Source: Phycisphaerae bacterium (GTDB lineage: Bacteria; Planctomycetota; Phycisphaerae; Sedimentisphaerales; Anaerobacaceae). From it: a DNA stretch of 47,514 nucleotides. The DNA lies in the NCBI GenBank assembly GCA_030619925.1, contig JAUXAL010000023.1:1-47514 (forward strand). Reading direction: 5' to 3'. The number at the start of each line of letters is the position of its first letter. Position 1 is the first letter of the stretch. The translations under genes were made by a program, and so were the position numbers. Below the pieces are notes generated by a model that worked only from the letters and a program-made list of their open reading frames with translations, made no database searches and had not been told where the DNA came from. Shown piece after piece: positions 18,037 to 26,178 of the stretch.

Positions 18037-18684
18037 TTATTCCTGCATTTTAGTTCGGATCACCAGGTAAGTATGCACAATCACAACCAATGCGAACACC
18101 AAAGCGGTGTAACGATGCGTACTTAAAAGTAATTCCTGCCAATGCGTTCCGAAAAGCGGAAACATACTCAAAATGATCGATAAGATTAAAGGTAAAGCCA
18201 AAAAGATAATCAGCCAAAATGTTATTTTTTGCCCGAGGCCGGAGCTTTCACACTGTGCTTGTTCGCCGGCGCTTTTGACCAAAGTAACCCGCTGGACAGT
18301 GCGCTGAAACCATGGCCAATCGCTATAAGCGAAGCGGCAGCGGCGCGCCCACATTACTGCTAAGATCGCTAAGCAAATTGCGAAAATCGGTGCGAAAGTG
18401 GCATGCACCATCACCAAATAGCCCGAGATGTGTTCACCTAAAATAATCGTAGGATAAAAGCCCGTAACCGCCAATATTACAAAGCAAAGCATCGCCAGCA
18501 GATATACGACTTTCCTCAAAACGCCCACAGGGCTTAGCTTCTGTTCGATGAAAAGCAGCGTGAACAGATGCACCAGCTTTCTCAGGGGATGCCGCCAGCA
18601 TTCTTTGCAGGGAGAAATTACACAATTCAAAACCATGCACCCAAAGGTAACCGCAAATGCTACTATCGAAATCGTTTGAAACAT
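18037..18684 (-). CDS. Cytochrome b-like membrane subunit
   Basis: 215 residues, about four or five transmembrane helices. Histidines that could hold haem b lie in HPLRKLVHLFT, VMVHATFAP and STHRYTALVFALVVIVHTYL, an arrangement like cytochrome b561/formate-dehydrogenase gamma type subunits. It begins 28 bases after the stop of the multihaem cytochrome c gene, so the two very likely form a membrane electron-transfer complex linking the quinone pool to the periplasm. Direction of electron flow cannot be told from sequence. Confidence 0.7.
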   Translation of the reverse strand: MFQTISIVAFAVTFGCMVLNCVISPCKECWRHPLRKLVHLFTLLFIEQKLSPVGVLRKVVYLLAMLCFVILAVTGFYPTIILGEHISGYLVMVHATFAPIFAICLAILAVMWARRCRFAYSDWPWFQRTVQRVTLVKSAGEQAQCESSGLGQKITFWLIIFLALPLILSIILSMFPLFGTHWQELLLSTHRYTALVFALVVIVHTYLVIRTKMQE

Positions 18685-18712
18685 ATTATCTATACACTCT
18701 CAACAGAAAGAA

Positions 18713-20638
18713 CTAATCCCGCTCTGTCAAAGCTTTCGCAACGCAGGCCAACAGCTTTAGCGCATATAACAATAAAACCCCGGCCAACACTGCACACGAG
18801 CCAAGACAAATAAACTTCATAAAGGGACGGAACACAAATGAAAAAGCGAACGCCCAGGCGTAGGATGGGCTGATGCCCTGAAATTCAATCATTTTTTTAG
18901 CTTCCCGGGCCGCAACAATAGGAGAGTCAACGGTAACATCACCGAAGAAGAAAGGCGCATCTGTAGCATGGCAGTCCGTGCAGTATCGAACGCCCAGCGA
19001 CTGGGCTGCCGGCCTGACGTTATGGCCAATGGGCCACAAATAGGGCTTAGCCGACTGGTGTTCTTCTTCACAAAGTTTAGCCGAATCATCAAGGCTATAG
19101 AGTTTGCCGCCGCTGATGTAAACGGGTTCGCCTTTGATTGATTTCTGTGATGACAGTAAAGTCAAAACTTCAGTAATATGTTCGGCAGTTAAGGCCGGCC
19201 AATTGCCAGAAAGTGGAAGCTTTTCCTTAGCAATGACTTTACCGGCGGTTTGCCTGACAATCTCAAGGGCGATTGGCGTAACGTCCTGGCCTTTCAGACT
19301 GCCCCAGAAGGCGGGCCAGAGCAGTTTATGAGGCGTAATTTTACCGTTGGGTTGTTTGGCAAAGACGGGAGAGATAATGTGCGGAAGCACGTCATGAGAT
19401 TTATTGACATTAAGCGTGCCCAGCCGATGGGCCCGCGAAGTTTTAGTCAGATGAGTCTTTTGGCTGGGCCAGGGACCCGAGTGGCAGGCAGTACAGGTAA
19501 GCTTCTCAAAGTGCACCGGAGGAATACCCGGATGTTCCGGCACAGGTGCACCGAGGCGTCCGGCCACCGGTGACGATGAATATTTGTCGCCGAGATGACA
19601 ACCCTCGCACGATGAGGTGGCCACTAACGGATTTCTTAAGACCGTATCTTCACTTTCATAACCACGGATAATCTTATGGTCGATGCCGTTACGGTGGCAA
19701 TCAACACAGGTCAACCCCGCCTTCAGGTGCACATCCTCATCTGACGACCACTTTTCTGCATGTTTCTTATCCAGATACAGATTGGAATGGCAAAAGTAGC
19801 ACCGATGGGCAGGTACTTCTCTTAGAATATCAAAGAAGACCTGGTTTTCACGGTCAAATGCATCTTCGCGATAAGAAATAGTCGGTGGAATTTTATCTCG
19901 AACCGGCTCGGGCATAAAAGGGTCGTAGGTTTCGGGCATATCGGTGGCCGAACCGCTGACGGAAGCAAATTCACAGGCGCCGGCCGCAGCCCAGCGAAAG
20001 TTCTCTCGGGCTATCTGGACAGCGTATCCTCCCATTCCACCCTGGTTTTGGCCAGGGTGAGCATTATGGCAGCTAAGACAATTGATTTCCAGCTTGCCGG
20101 AGATGAACTGGCGCATAATCTCGTCGGGGTCTTCGGTTTCAAGCTCTCCGGCGCCGCCGCCAGGGGTATGTCGGCCGAAGAGCTTGGTAAATGCCCGAGG
20201 TGTCAGGCCGAGTTGCTCAGGCTTGAAAGTCCCCGGCCAACGACGATATGAAAGGGGAATCTGGGTGCCGGTCCGAGCATCTGCAAGTATCCATGGTTGC
20301 CCCGGCCGGCCCGGAGCAACATTCGGGTCGGTGGCGTTAAAGTGCCAGCCTTTGCCGATTATACCATAGCTATGACATTCGCCGCAGGTCCAGCGAGTCG
20401 AAAAAGGTAGAAGAAGCTCGTCGTCGGGGGTAATTTTTTCACCTTTTTCACCGTTGTCATTTTCATAAAACAGAGGGATAAGATGTGTCGGATGTGCCCT
20501 GCTGCCGTCACTTTCGTCGCCCAGTTTTTTCTGGTCGGCATTAGCCCCCACTGCTTCGTTTGCGAAGCAAACGGTGGCGGCAGAGAAGCACAAGAGCAGC
20601 AAACACAAAAAGCCTGTTAATATCAATCCTTTTTTCAA
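18713..20638 (-). CDS. Membrane-anchored multihaem cytochrome c (seven CxxCH)
   Basis: 641 residues with a Sec signal (ILTGFLCLLLLCFSAATVCFA) and a C-terminal membrane helix (CAVLAGVLLLYALKLLACVA). Seven haem-binding CxxCH motifs are visible: CGECH, CLSCH, CYFCH, CVDCH, CEGCH, CTACH and CTDCH. It should be a periplasmic electron carrier or oxidoreductase held at the membrane, partnered with the cytochrome b-like protein directly downstream. The first codon is TTG with AAAGGG upstream. Just after the signal, CFANEAV is encoded by a GTTTGC/GCAAAC palindrome. I do not recognise a specific substrate-binding signature. Confidence 0.85.
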   Translation of the reverse strand: MKKGLILTGFLCLLLLCFSAATVCFANEAVGANADQKKLGDESDGSRAHPTHLIPLFYENDNGEKGEKITPDDELLLPFSTRWTCGECHSYGIIGKGWHFNATDPNVAPGRPGQPWILADARTGTQIPLSYRRWPGTFKPEQLGLTPRAFTKLFGRHTPGGGAGELETEDPDEIMRQFISGKLEINCLSCHNAHPGQNQGGMGGYAVQIARENFRWAAAGACEFASVSGSATDMPETYDPFMPEPVRDKIPPTISYREDAFDRENQVFFDILREVPAHRCYFCHSNLYLDKKHAEKWSSDEDVHLKAGLTCVDCHRNGIDHKIIRGYESEDTVLRNPLVATSSCEGCHLGDKYSSSPVAGRLGAPVPEHPGIPPVHFEKLTCTACHSGPWPSQKTHLTKTSRAHRLGTLNVNKSHDVLPHIISPVFAKQPNGKITPHKLLWPAFWGSLKGQDVTPIALEIVRQTAGKVIAKEKLPLSGNWPALTAEHITEVLTLLSSQKSIKGEPVYISGGKLYSLDDSAKLCEEEHQSAKPYLWPIGHNVRPAAQSLGVRYCTDCHATDAPFFFGDVTVDSPIVAAREAKKMIEFQGISPSYAWAFAFSFVFRPFMKFICLGSCAVLAGVLLLYALKLLACVAKALTERD

Positions 20639-20895
20639 TGTATGGTCAATCCCTTTCTCAATTCAAAGTGACTAAAGTGAGCTAAAGTGCCTAAAGTTGC
20701 CCAGTTGTAGAAGCTTGTTTGTCGGTGTCGAAGCTGGTATCGGACTGGAAGCTCGACGTTGGATGCTCGAGGAAAAGCGAGTTTCAAGCTTCTATGACAA
20801 GCATCGATACGAGCATCAACAACCTTAAACGAAAACTGCACTTTAGGCACTCCAAACTTTAGGCACTTTCTAATTTCCTTTTTGAACAAGATTTT
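20639..20895. repeat. Intergenic inverted repeats
   Basis: ACTAAAGTGAGCTAAAGTGCCTAAAG at the left is answered by ACTTTAGGCACTCC and ACTTTAGGCACTTT at the right, and inside these AGAAGCTTG (20710) pairs with CAAGCTTCT (20787). The whole gap can fold into a long imperfect hairpin built of short repeats. An open frame across it is accidental. Confidence 0.6.
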
Positions 20896-22278
20896 TTATA
20901 CTTCAAAGTCTCCCTGCTTGAACTCTAACTTCCTGCCGGTTGCCACTGCTTCGTTGACTCTCAATACGGTGACAGCGGTTTCGTATCCGATTTGGGCGGG
21001 GCAATTGAGCTTGGCCTTGCCGCGAACTGCATCGAAGAAGTTCTCAAGGTGCGGCTGATGGTACGGCTTATTATCCATTGTAACAGGTACGTCATAACTG
21101 GGCGGCTTGGGTGACTCACGCACATCCAGTACGGCGTCGGTAGCAGGTTTCTCTTCTTCCTTCTCTATAGGTATCTTCAAGTAGCCCATTTTGACCCATT
21201 TTTCCCAATTCTCTGCCGGAACCCAAGGTTCGCGATAGACAGTGCCTCGCCCCGCAGCTTCCGAGACTACCAGCGTCCCTTGGTCGCCCATAAAGGTCTC
21301 AAAATATCCGTTGCTGCTGTTGGTGGTTATTGTCTGATAAAATGCCCTGACTATTCCCTGCTTGGTTTCATACTCATAAATGGCCATAACATTGTCATAC
21401 CAGTCGTGGCCCTTCCAGTAGTCAATGCCACCACTGGCTATGACCGATTTGGGATTGGCGTCGAGGAACCAGCTATAGATATCAATCTGGTGCGAGCCAA
21501 GGTCAACAATGGGGCCGCCTCCTAATCCCTTGTACCACCGCCAGTTTCTAAACTGCGACATCGATTTGAAACCGTACTTTTGCAGTGTAGGCTGGTCAAT
21601 TACGGCATTTTTCGGGAAACCTAAATCCTCGCACGCCGCCTTGCTGCGGTTCCACTGGCCGTTGATGGTAGTAATCCGGCCCAATAGCTTTGCCCCGTTG
21701 ATGAGCTTCTCGTAACAGTGAATGTAGCGGGGGTTGCTGCGACGCTGATGGCCAATCTGCAGGAGCTTGCCGGTTTCCTTTGCGGCCTTGAGCATCTTTT
21801 TAGCGCCTTCGAGTGTGTTGGACATCTCCTTTTCGCAATAGACGTCCAACCCGGCTTTGAGACAGGCAACAGCGTGCTCGGCGTGCCAAAAATCAGGCGT
21901 GGCAATTATGACGGCGTCAAGGTCTTTTTCCTTATCGAGCATTTCCTGGTAGTCCACATAAGTATTATGCTCGTGGCGATAGGCTTTGAGTGTGCGTGAG
22001 ACGCGTCTTTGATTGTAAGCCGTCCAGATGTCGCAGAGCGCTTTAAACCGAATGCCGGGTATCTTGAGGCAGGCATTCATCAACTCATACCCCTGAGCTC
22101 CGGCGCCGAGCAAGGCTATGTTAATATCATCTGGTTTTCTGCCGCTCGTCTGCCCAAGAACCGTCGGTGAGGTTCCCGCAAAGCGGGGTCCCGAAAACGC
22201 CAAGCCTGCTCCAACCGCTGCGGTAGAACGCAGGAAATTACGTCTGTCTATCTTTTCTTTAGTTCTTTGATTATTCAT
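20896..22278 (-). CDS. Tat-exported Gfo/Idh/MocA oxidoreductase (CEKEMS variant)
   Basis: 460 residues. Twin-arginine signal DRRNFLRS (R12-R13) and hydrophobic AAVGAGLAF, then INIALLGAGAQG (dinucleotide motif, residues 58-63), CDIWTAYNQRR, IIATPDFWHAEHA, and YCEKEMSNT, where the proline of EKP is replaced by glutamate while the lysine is kept. IVDLGSHQIDIYSWFL carries the conserved His/Asp motif. It is expected to fold in the cytoplasm with bound NAD(P) and then be exported to oxidise or reduce sugars. A GGTTCCCGC...GCGGGGTCCC palindrome encodes SGPRFAGTS (29-37), between signal and mature domain. Sugar unknown. Confidence 0.88.
   Translation of the reverse strand: MNNQRTKEKIDRRNFLRSTAAVGAGLAFSGPRFAGTSPTVLGQTSGRKPDDINIALLGAGAQGYELMNACLKIPGIRFKALCDIWTAYNQRRVSRTLKAYRHEHNTYVDYQEMLDKEKDLDAVIIATPDFWHAEHAVACLKAGLDVYCEKEMSNTLEGAKKMLKAAKETGKLLQIGHQRRSNPRYIHCYEKLINGAKLLGRITTINGQWNRSKAACEDLGFPKNAVIDQPTLQKYGFKSMSQFRNWRWYKGLGGGPIVDLGSHQIDIYSWFLDANPKSVIASGGIDYWKGHDWYDNVMAIYEYETKQGIVRAFYQTITTNSSNGYFETFMGDQGTLVVSEAAGRGTVYREPWVPAENWEKWVKMGYLKIPIEKEEEKPATDAVLDVRESPKPPSYDVPVTMDNKPYHQPHLENFFDAVRGKAKLNCPAQIGYETAVTVLRVNEAVATGRKLEFKQGDFEV
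22171..22193. repeat. GGGACCCCGC palindrome (family B) in coding sequence
   Basis: On the plus strand GGTTCCCGC-AAA-GCGGGGTCCC. The same element, in either orientation, occurs at 33671, 37842, 38050 and 44281. Confidence 0.75.
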
Positions 22279-22299
22279 TGTGCTTCTATTAACTCCATA

Positions 22300-22437
22300 A
22301 ATTTAACAAACTAATTATCAACTCTACTGCCGCGTAGCATAACAGCGCGGCATATTACCGTCAAGCACAAATTTTAGCGGATAGCGTAGAGCGTACAGCG
22401 GTCAGGATTCTAAACGCTACCCGCTATACGCTAACGG
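22300..22437. repeat. TAGCGTA/GCGGATAGCG repeat hairpin
   Basis: AGCGGATAGCGTAGAGCGTA and, inverted, ACGCTACCCGCTATACGCTA flank a short spacer at 22378-22437, directly beyond the stop of the gene at 22278 and that of 22438. It could act as a terminator-like hairpin. Confidence 0.45.
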
Positions 22438-24666
22438 TTACTCGACCAAAGGTTTTCTTATGATATTGCGATACGCCACGGGGCCGTGGTTGCCCTGGAA
22501 CATCAGCGGGCCGGTTGGTGCTTCCTTGCCGGTGAGACTACCGCCGGTCAGCCCTTCCATTACGAGATTCTCGTGGAGCACCTCGCCGTTGAGCTCGACC
22601 TTGATGAATTCGGCGTTGCGAATCTTTCTGCCGCTTGCGTCGAACTTGGGAGCAATGAACTCAATGACGTACTTTTGCCACTCGCCGGGTCTCTTGCAGG
22701 CATTGATGCGAGGCGGACTGGCGCCGTAAATCGCACCCATGTCACCACCGCCCATCTTTACCCTTTCCCAGCTGTCCAGCACCTGTATTTCGTATGCACC
22801 CATAAGATAGATACCGGAATTGGAACCTTTAGGTACCATCACTTCCAGCTCGACGCGGCAGTCGCCGAACTTCGCCTTGGAATATATATCGATACTGTCG
22901 CGGTTTCGGGCGGCGAGATTTATCATTTCACCTTCGCCGTCTTTTGCCACCAGCAGTTTCGGGTTCTCAGACGACATTTTGGCGGTGCCAACGGCCCATT
23001 TGCTCTTTCCCCTGCTGCCCTTGACCGCCCAGTCATCGAGGTCTTTGCCGTTGAACAGCACGACGGCATCGCCGTATTCGGATTTTAGCTCTCTGATGCG
23101 GATGTCCTTGAACTCAACGAGCATCGGCGGGCCCGCGTGAAGCTGCAGCGCCAGGAGCCCTTGCCGCGCGGCGCCCTTGCGGTCCTCGGGGTCGTCAGGG
23201 TCGGTCACGCGGTCGTTGTCCACCAGCTGCATCGTGGGATAGCCGTTGAGATAATGCAGCAGGTGGTTACCCTGAGCGATGATTCTGTACTCGTTCCAGT
23301 CCTTTTCCTTGTAGTAGCCGGCCCTTATAAGCTCGTCTTTATCGGCGACCCTGCCAACGATGTGCTTTTCGCCTTGCTCGTCGATGACCATCATGTCGCC
23401 AACATAGACCAGCCGTCCCCGGCCTCTCTCGTGGTAGAGGAATCCGACCATACTCGGGTCGTTCACAACCTCGGCCTGATAGCCGGAGATACGCCACTTG
23501 TCGAACTCCTTACTGCGATACTGCACACCGGAGTTACCGTTGCGAATGCGGAACTTCAGCCGCAGCTCGAAGTCTCGCGGCTGGCCGCCACGCCAGATGA
23601 GGAACGTGTTGCCGCGGGCAGGTTTCTTAACGGTGGTTTGGCCCCGAATGGCACCATCCTTGACCGACCACAGGCGCGGGTCGCCGTCCCAGCCGGTCAG
23701 GTCTTCGCCGTTAAATATCCACCGCCAATCGGTCTGGCCTAATTCGGCTGCTGTCCGCTCGAAGTACGAAACCGATTCAGCGATTTCGGGCATGGAGTTC
23801 AGCCAATTGTGTTCATACTCGATGGAGAAGACGCCCTTGAAGTTCTGACGGTCAAGCTCGGCCAGCACGGCTTTGATATCGCCCAGGCCTGTGCCCCATA
23901 TGACATCGTGTGCCTTACGATTGCCGAACTCGTTGAGGTCCTTGATGTGCAGACTGATAATACGACCTTCGAGCTTCTTGAGTGCCTCAACCGGGTTTAT
24001 ACCAGAGCGCATCCAGTGGCCGGTATCGGCACAAGCGCCGATTCGCCTGCTGCGTCCACGGCAGACCTTGAGCACGGTATCAGGGTCCCAATAAGGCGAC
24101 GGCTCGGGATGATTGTGGATGGCCACGTTAATCTTGTATTCTTCGCACAATCTTTCTATAAGGTCAAACGCATCGGCCGGCGGCTCCGAGACAATCGTCT
24201 CAATCCCCATCTCGCGGGCAAAATTAAAGACCTTTCGACATTCCGCCTCGTTGTTTGGCAGTTTCACCACGCCGTAGTTCGTAAGCTTGACGCCCGCTTC
24301 TCGAAGCTTTTGCAACATTTGCTTCTTTGCCTGTGAGGACATGTTGTGATCGGTCTTGATATCAGGTTGTTCCCTGCTGAAACGATGACCCGGATAGACC
24401 TCGATGTAACGCAGGCCGAGCGCCCTGGTCTTGTCCACCGCCTCGCAAAACGTAAAGCGATTGAAACTGTACGCCTGCATGCCCAGCCTCCAGTTTTCCT
24501 TGCCATCAGCCGCATCCCCGCCCAGCGCTGGGCGGGGCAAAATACACAAAACAGAGAACAGAAAACAGAGGACAGAGAATCGAGAATCGAGCATCGAGCA
24601 TCGAGTATCGAGACATCTGACCTCTGACTTCTGACTTCTGACTTCTGATTTTACCTCTTTGTTCAT
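22438..24666 (-). CDS. Exported TIM-barrel isomerase/epimerase fused to two DUF1080 domains
   Basis: 742 residues. Residues ~56-310 are a sugar-phosphate-isomerase/AP-endonuclease-2 type TIM barrel (LGMQAYSFNRF, YIEVYPGHRF, VAIHNHPEPS, GACADTGHW, ISLHIKDLNEFG, VFSIEYEHNW: metal-ligand-type Glu/His/Asp). Two DUF1080 (3-keto-disaccharide-hydrolase-like, LamG fold) domains follow: ~316-510 (IFNGEDLTGWDG, GNSGVQYRSKEF) and ~535-742 (LFNGKDLDDWAVKG, GSNSGIYLMGAYEIQVLD, GPLMFQGNHGPVAYRNI). The ATG has AGGAG nine bases upstream, so the start is secure. Residues 5-50, including the hydrophobic FSVLCFLFSVLCILP signal core, are encoded by degenerate tandem repeats and a palindrome. Probably a periplasmic enzyme combining isomerisation and 3-keto-glycoside cleavage. 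Confidence 0.85.
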   Translation of the reverse strand: MNKEVKSEVRSQKSEVRCLDTRCSMLDSRFSVLCFLFSVLCILPRPALGGDAADGKENWRLGMQAYSFNRFTFCEAVDKTRALGLRYIEVYPGHRFSREQPDIKTDHNMSSQAKKQMLQKLREAGVKLTNYGVVKLPNNEAECRKVFNFAREMGIETIVSEPPADAFDLIERLCEEYKINVAIHNHPEPSPYWDPDTVLKVCRGRSRRIGACADTGHWMRSGINPVEALKKLEGRIISLHIKDLNEFGNRKAHDVIWGTGLGDIKAVLAELDRQNFKGVFSIEYEHNWLNSMPEIAESVSYFERTAAELGQTDWRWIFNGEDLTGWDGDPRLWSVKDGAIRGQTTVKKPARGNTFLIWRGGQPRDFELRLKFRIRNGNSGVQYRSKEFDKWRISGYQAEVVNDPSMVGFLYHERGRGRLVYVGDMMVIDEQGEKHIVGRVADKDELIRAGYYKEKDWNEYRIIAQGNHLLHYLNGYPTMQLVDNDRVTDPDDPEDRKGAARQGLLALQLHAGPPMLVEFKDIRIRELKSEYGDAVVLFNGKDLDDWAVKGSRGKSKWAVGTAKMSSENPKLLVAKDGEGEMINLAARNRDSIDIYSKAKFGDCRVELEVMVPKGSNSGIYLMGAYEIQVLDSWERVKMGGGDMGAIYGASPPRINACKRPGEWQKYVIEFIAPKFDASGRKIRNAEFIKVELNGEVLHENLVMEGLTGGSLTGKEAPTGPLMFQGNHGPVAYRNIIRKPLVE
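24516..24537. repeat. Perfect 22-bp GC palindrome at the signal-peptide end
   Basis: Exact palindrome with half-site CCCCGCCCAGC, read in frame as P-R-P-A-L-G-G-D of the TIM-barrel/DUF1080 protein, right where signal cleavage is expected. Confidence 0.75.
24543..24655. repeat. Degenerate tandem array encoding a signal peptide
   Basis: Three sub-arrays in a row: ACAGAGAACAGAAAACAGAG (period 7-8), AATCGAGCATCGAGCATCGA (period 8) and CTGACTTCTGACTTCTGACT (period 7). The same sub-arrays occur in noncoding DNA at 27683-27755, 2545-2605 and 33737-33803. Here they lie wholly inside an open reading frame with a good ribosome binding site. Confidence 0.8.
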
Positions 24667-24746
24667 TTCCTTTTCTCCTGTTAATTGGTAATTGGTGATT
24701 GGTAACTGGTAACTATTTAACCATTTAACCAGTTACCATTTACTCA
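24667..24746. repeat. Inverted TAATTGG/CCATTTA heptamer array
   Basis: TTAATTGGTAATTGGTGATT GGTAACTGG on the left and AACCATTTAACCAGTTACC on the right: two 7-base arrays in inverted orientation between two minus-strand genes. A related array fills 26105-26175. Confidence 0.65.
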
Positions 24747-26093
24747 TTACAGGGACCATCCCTGACGATAATCGCGTCGCAGATATTCATTTGCCTCGGG
24801 CATATTGGTAAATTTTAAGTTCGGGCCGTCCCAGTACAACTTCGTGCGGGTCAGTTTCTCCTTTAGTTCCGGGCGCAGAGCAACGTTACCCAGCAGCACT
24901 ACTTCAGCCAGCAGGCCGGCATGGTCGACGAAATTAGAACCTGCCTGCCGGCCGCCCTTGCAGGCTTCTATCCACTCTATGAAGTGCCCGGGCGACCTGG
25001 GGAGCATTTGGGGCGGCCTGCCGTATTCTTTTCGCTTCGATTCCGGTATCAGGGTGTATTCGAGCATTTTTCCTTTATCGCCGATAAATAGTAAGCCGTT
25101 TGTGCCGAATTGCTGGCCATCTTCGAGTTCATCCGGCCGGCGAGGCCTCAATCCGCCGTCGTACCACGTTAGTTTAACTGCTGGAAAGCCCTCACGTTCG
25201 GGGAACTGATAACGAACGATGGAGGCCACAGGATATGTCTCGTTGTTCACCCGCGTCAAGGCCGCTTCGACGCTGGTCGGGTGGCCCAGGTTCAGGGCCC
25301 GGAAGACCGGATCGATACGATGACAACCGATATCTCCTAACGCCCCCGTTCCGAAATCCCACCAGCCGCGCCACTTAAACGGCACATAACAAGGATGATA
25401 TGGGCGCTGCGGTGCCGGACCAAGCCACAGGTCCCAGTCGAGCGTATCGGGCACCGGCGGCGTATCCGTGGGCCGCTCCACCCCCTGCGGCCAATATACT
25501 GAGTTGAGCCCCCTTAGAGGCCTGTCTGTCCAAACGTGAACCTCGCGCACCGGACCAATAGCGCCGTCCCAGATATACTCACACATCAAGCGGGTTTCCT
25601 CAGATGCCTGTCCCTGGTTTCCCATTTGGGTGGCGACCTTGTGCTCGCGGGCCGCGTTGGCGACCATACGCGCCTCATAGACCGAGTGCGTCAGGGGCTT
25701 TTCACAATAGACATGCTTGCCCCTCTTAATAGCCGCCATTGATGCGACGGCGTGGATATGGTCCGGTGCGGCCACTGTCACCGCGTCGATGTTTTTTTCC
25801 TCTTTGTCCAGCATCTTGCGAAAATCGTGGTATTTCCTGGCCTCGGGGTAGCGCCTGAACGTGCCCGCTGCGTGTCTCCAGTCAACATCGCATAAAGCAA
25901 CGATGTTTTGACTTTCCAGCTCGCTCAGGACACGTGACCCTCGGCCCCCGATTCCGATACCGGCTATATTGAGCTTCTCACTCGGCGGGATATGACGGGG
26001 TCCTCCCAGAACGTGCCTTGGGACAATCGTGAACGCCGCCACCGCCGCAGCAGCGCCCATAAAATCACGCCTGGAAATCTTTCTCTTTCTCAT
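24747..26093 (-). CDS. Tat-exported Gfo/Idh/MocA oxidoreductase (triad 1)
   Basis: 448 residues. Signal SRRDFMGAAAAVAAF (R8-R9), NIAGIGIGGRGS (residues 43-53) for NAD(P), CDVDW, VAAPDHIHAVAS, YCEKPLTH with the catalytic-type EKP lysine, and GDIGCHRIDPVF with the His/Asp motif. The C-terminus reads YRQGWSL, shared in form with the next two paralogues. AAGGAG lies seven bases before the ATG. Very similar in domain order and wording to the genes at 26179 and 27753, from which it differs mainly in loop lengths. Probably periplasmic oxidation of a glycoside. Exact substrate unknown. Confidence 0.9.
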   Translation of the reverse strand: MRKRKISRRDFMGAAAAVAAFTIVPRHVLGGPRHIPPSEKLNIAGIGIGGRGSRVLSELESQNIVALCDVDWRHAAGTFRRYPEARKYHDFRKMLDKEEKNIDAVTVAAPDHIHAVASMAAIKRGKHVYCEKPLTHSVYEARMVANAAREHKVATQMGNQGQASEETRLMCEYIWDGAIGPVREVHVWTDRPLRGLNSVYWPQGVERPTDTPPVPDTLDWDLWLGPAPQRPYHPCYVPFKWRGWWDFGTGALGDIGCHRIDPVFRALNLGHPTSVEAALTRVNNETYPVASIVRYQFPEREGFPAVKLTWYDGGLRPRRPDELEDGQQFGTNGLLFIGDKGKMLEYTLIPESKRKEYGRPPQMLPRSPGHFIEWIEACKGGRQAGSNFVDHAGLLAEVVLLGNVALRPELKEKLTRTKLYWDGPNLKFTNMPEANEYLRRDYRQGWSL

Positions 26094-26104
26094 AACTCAA
26101 CTCC

Positions 26105-26175
26105 TTTTCTGATAATTGGCAACCTGTAATTGGTTATTGGTAATTTACATTTACCATTCACCAATTACTATTTAA
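26105..26175. repeat. ATTGGTAA/TTACCA array between paralogues
   Basis: GATAATTGGCAACCTGTAAT TGGTTATTGGTAATTTACA, then TTTACCATTCACCAATTACT: inverted 7-8 base quasi-repeats of the same kind as at 24667 and 11434. Confidence 0.55.
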
Positions 26176-26178
26176 CCA

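Noticed and set aside
20635-20889. 84-codon minus-strand frame between the cytochrome and an oxidoreductase gene
   Set aside because: It runs through inverted short repeats and has no family resemblance; an accident of repeat translation.
24543-24655. Possible CRISPR array
   Set aside because: Units are 7-9 bases, degenerate and without spacers, and no cas genes are present.
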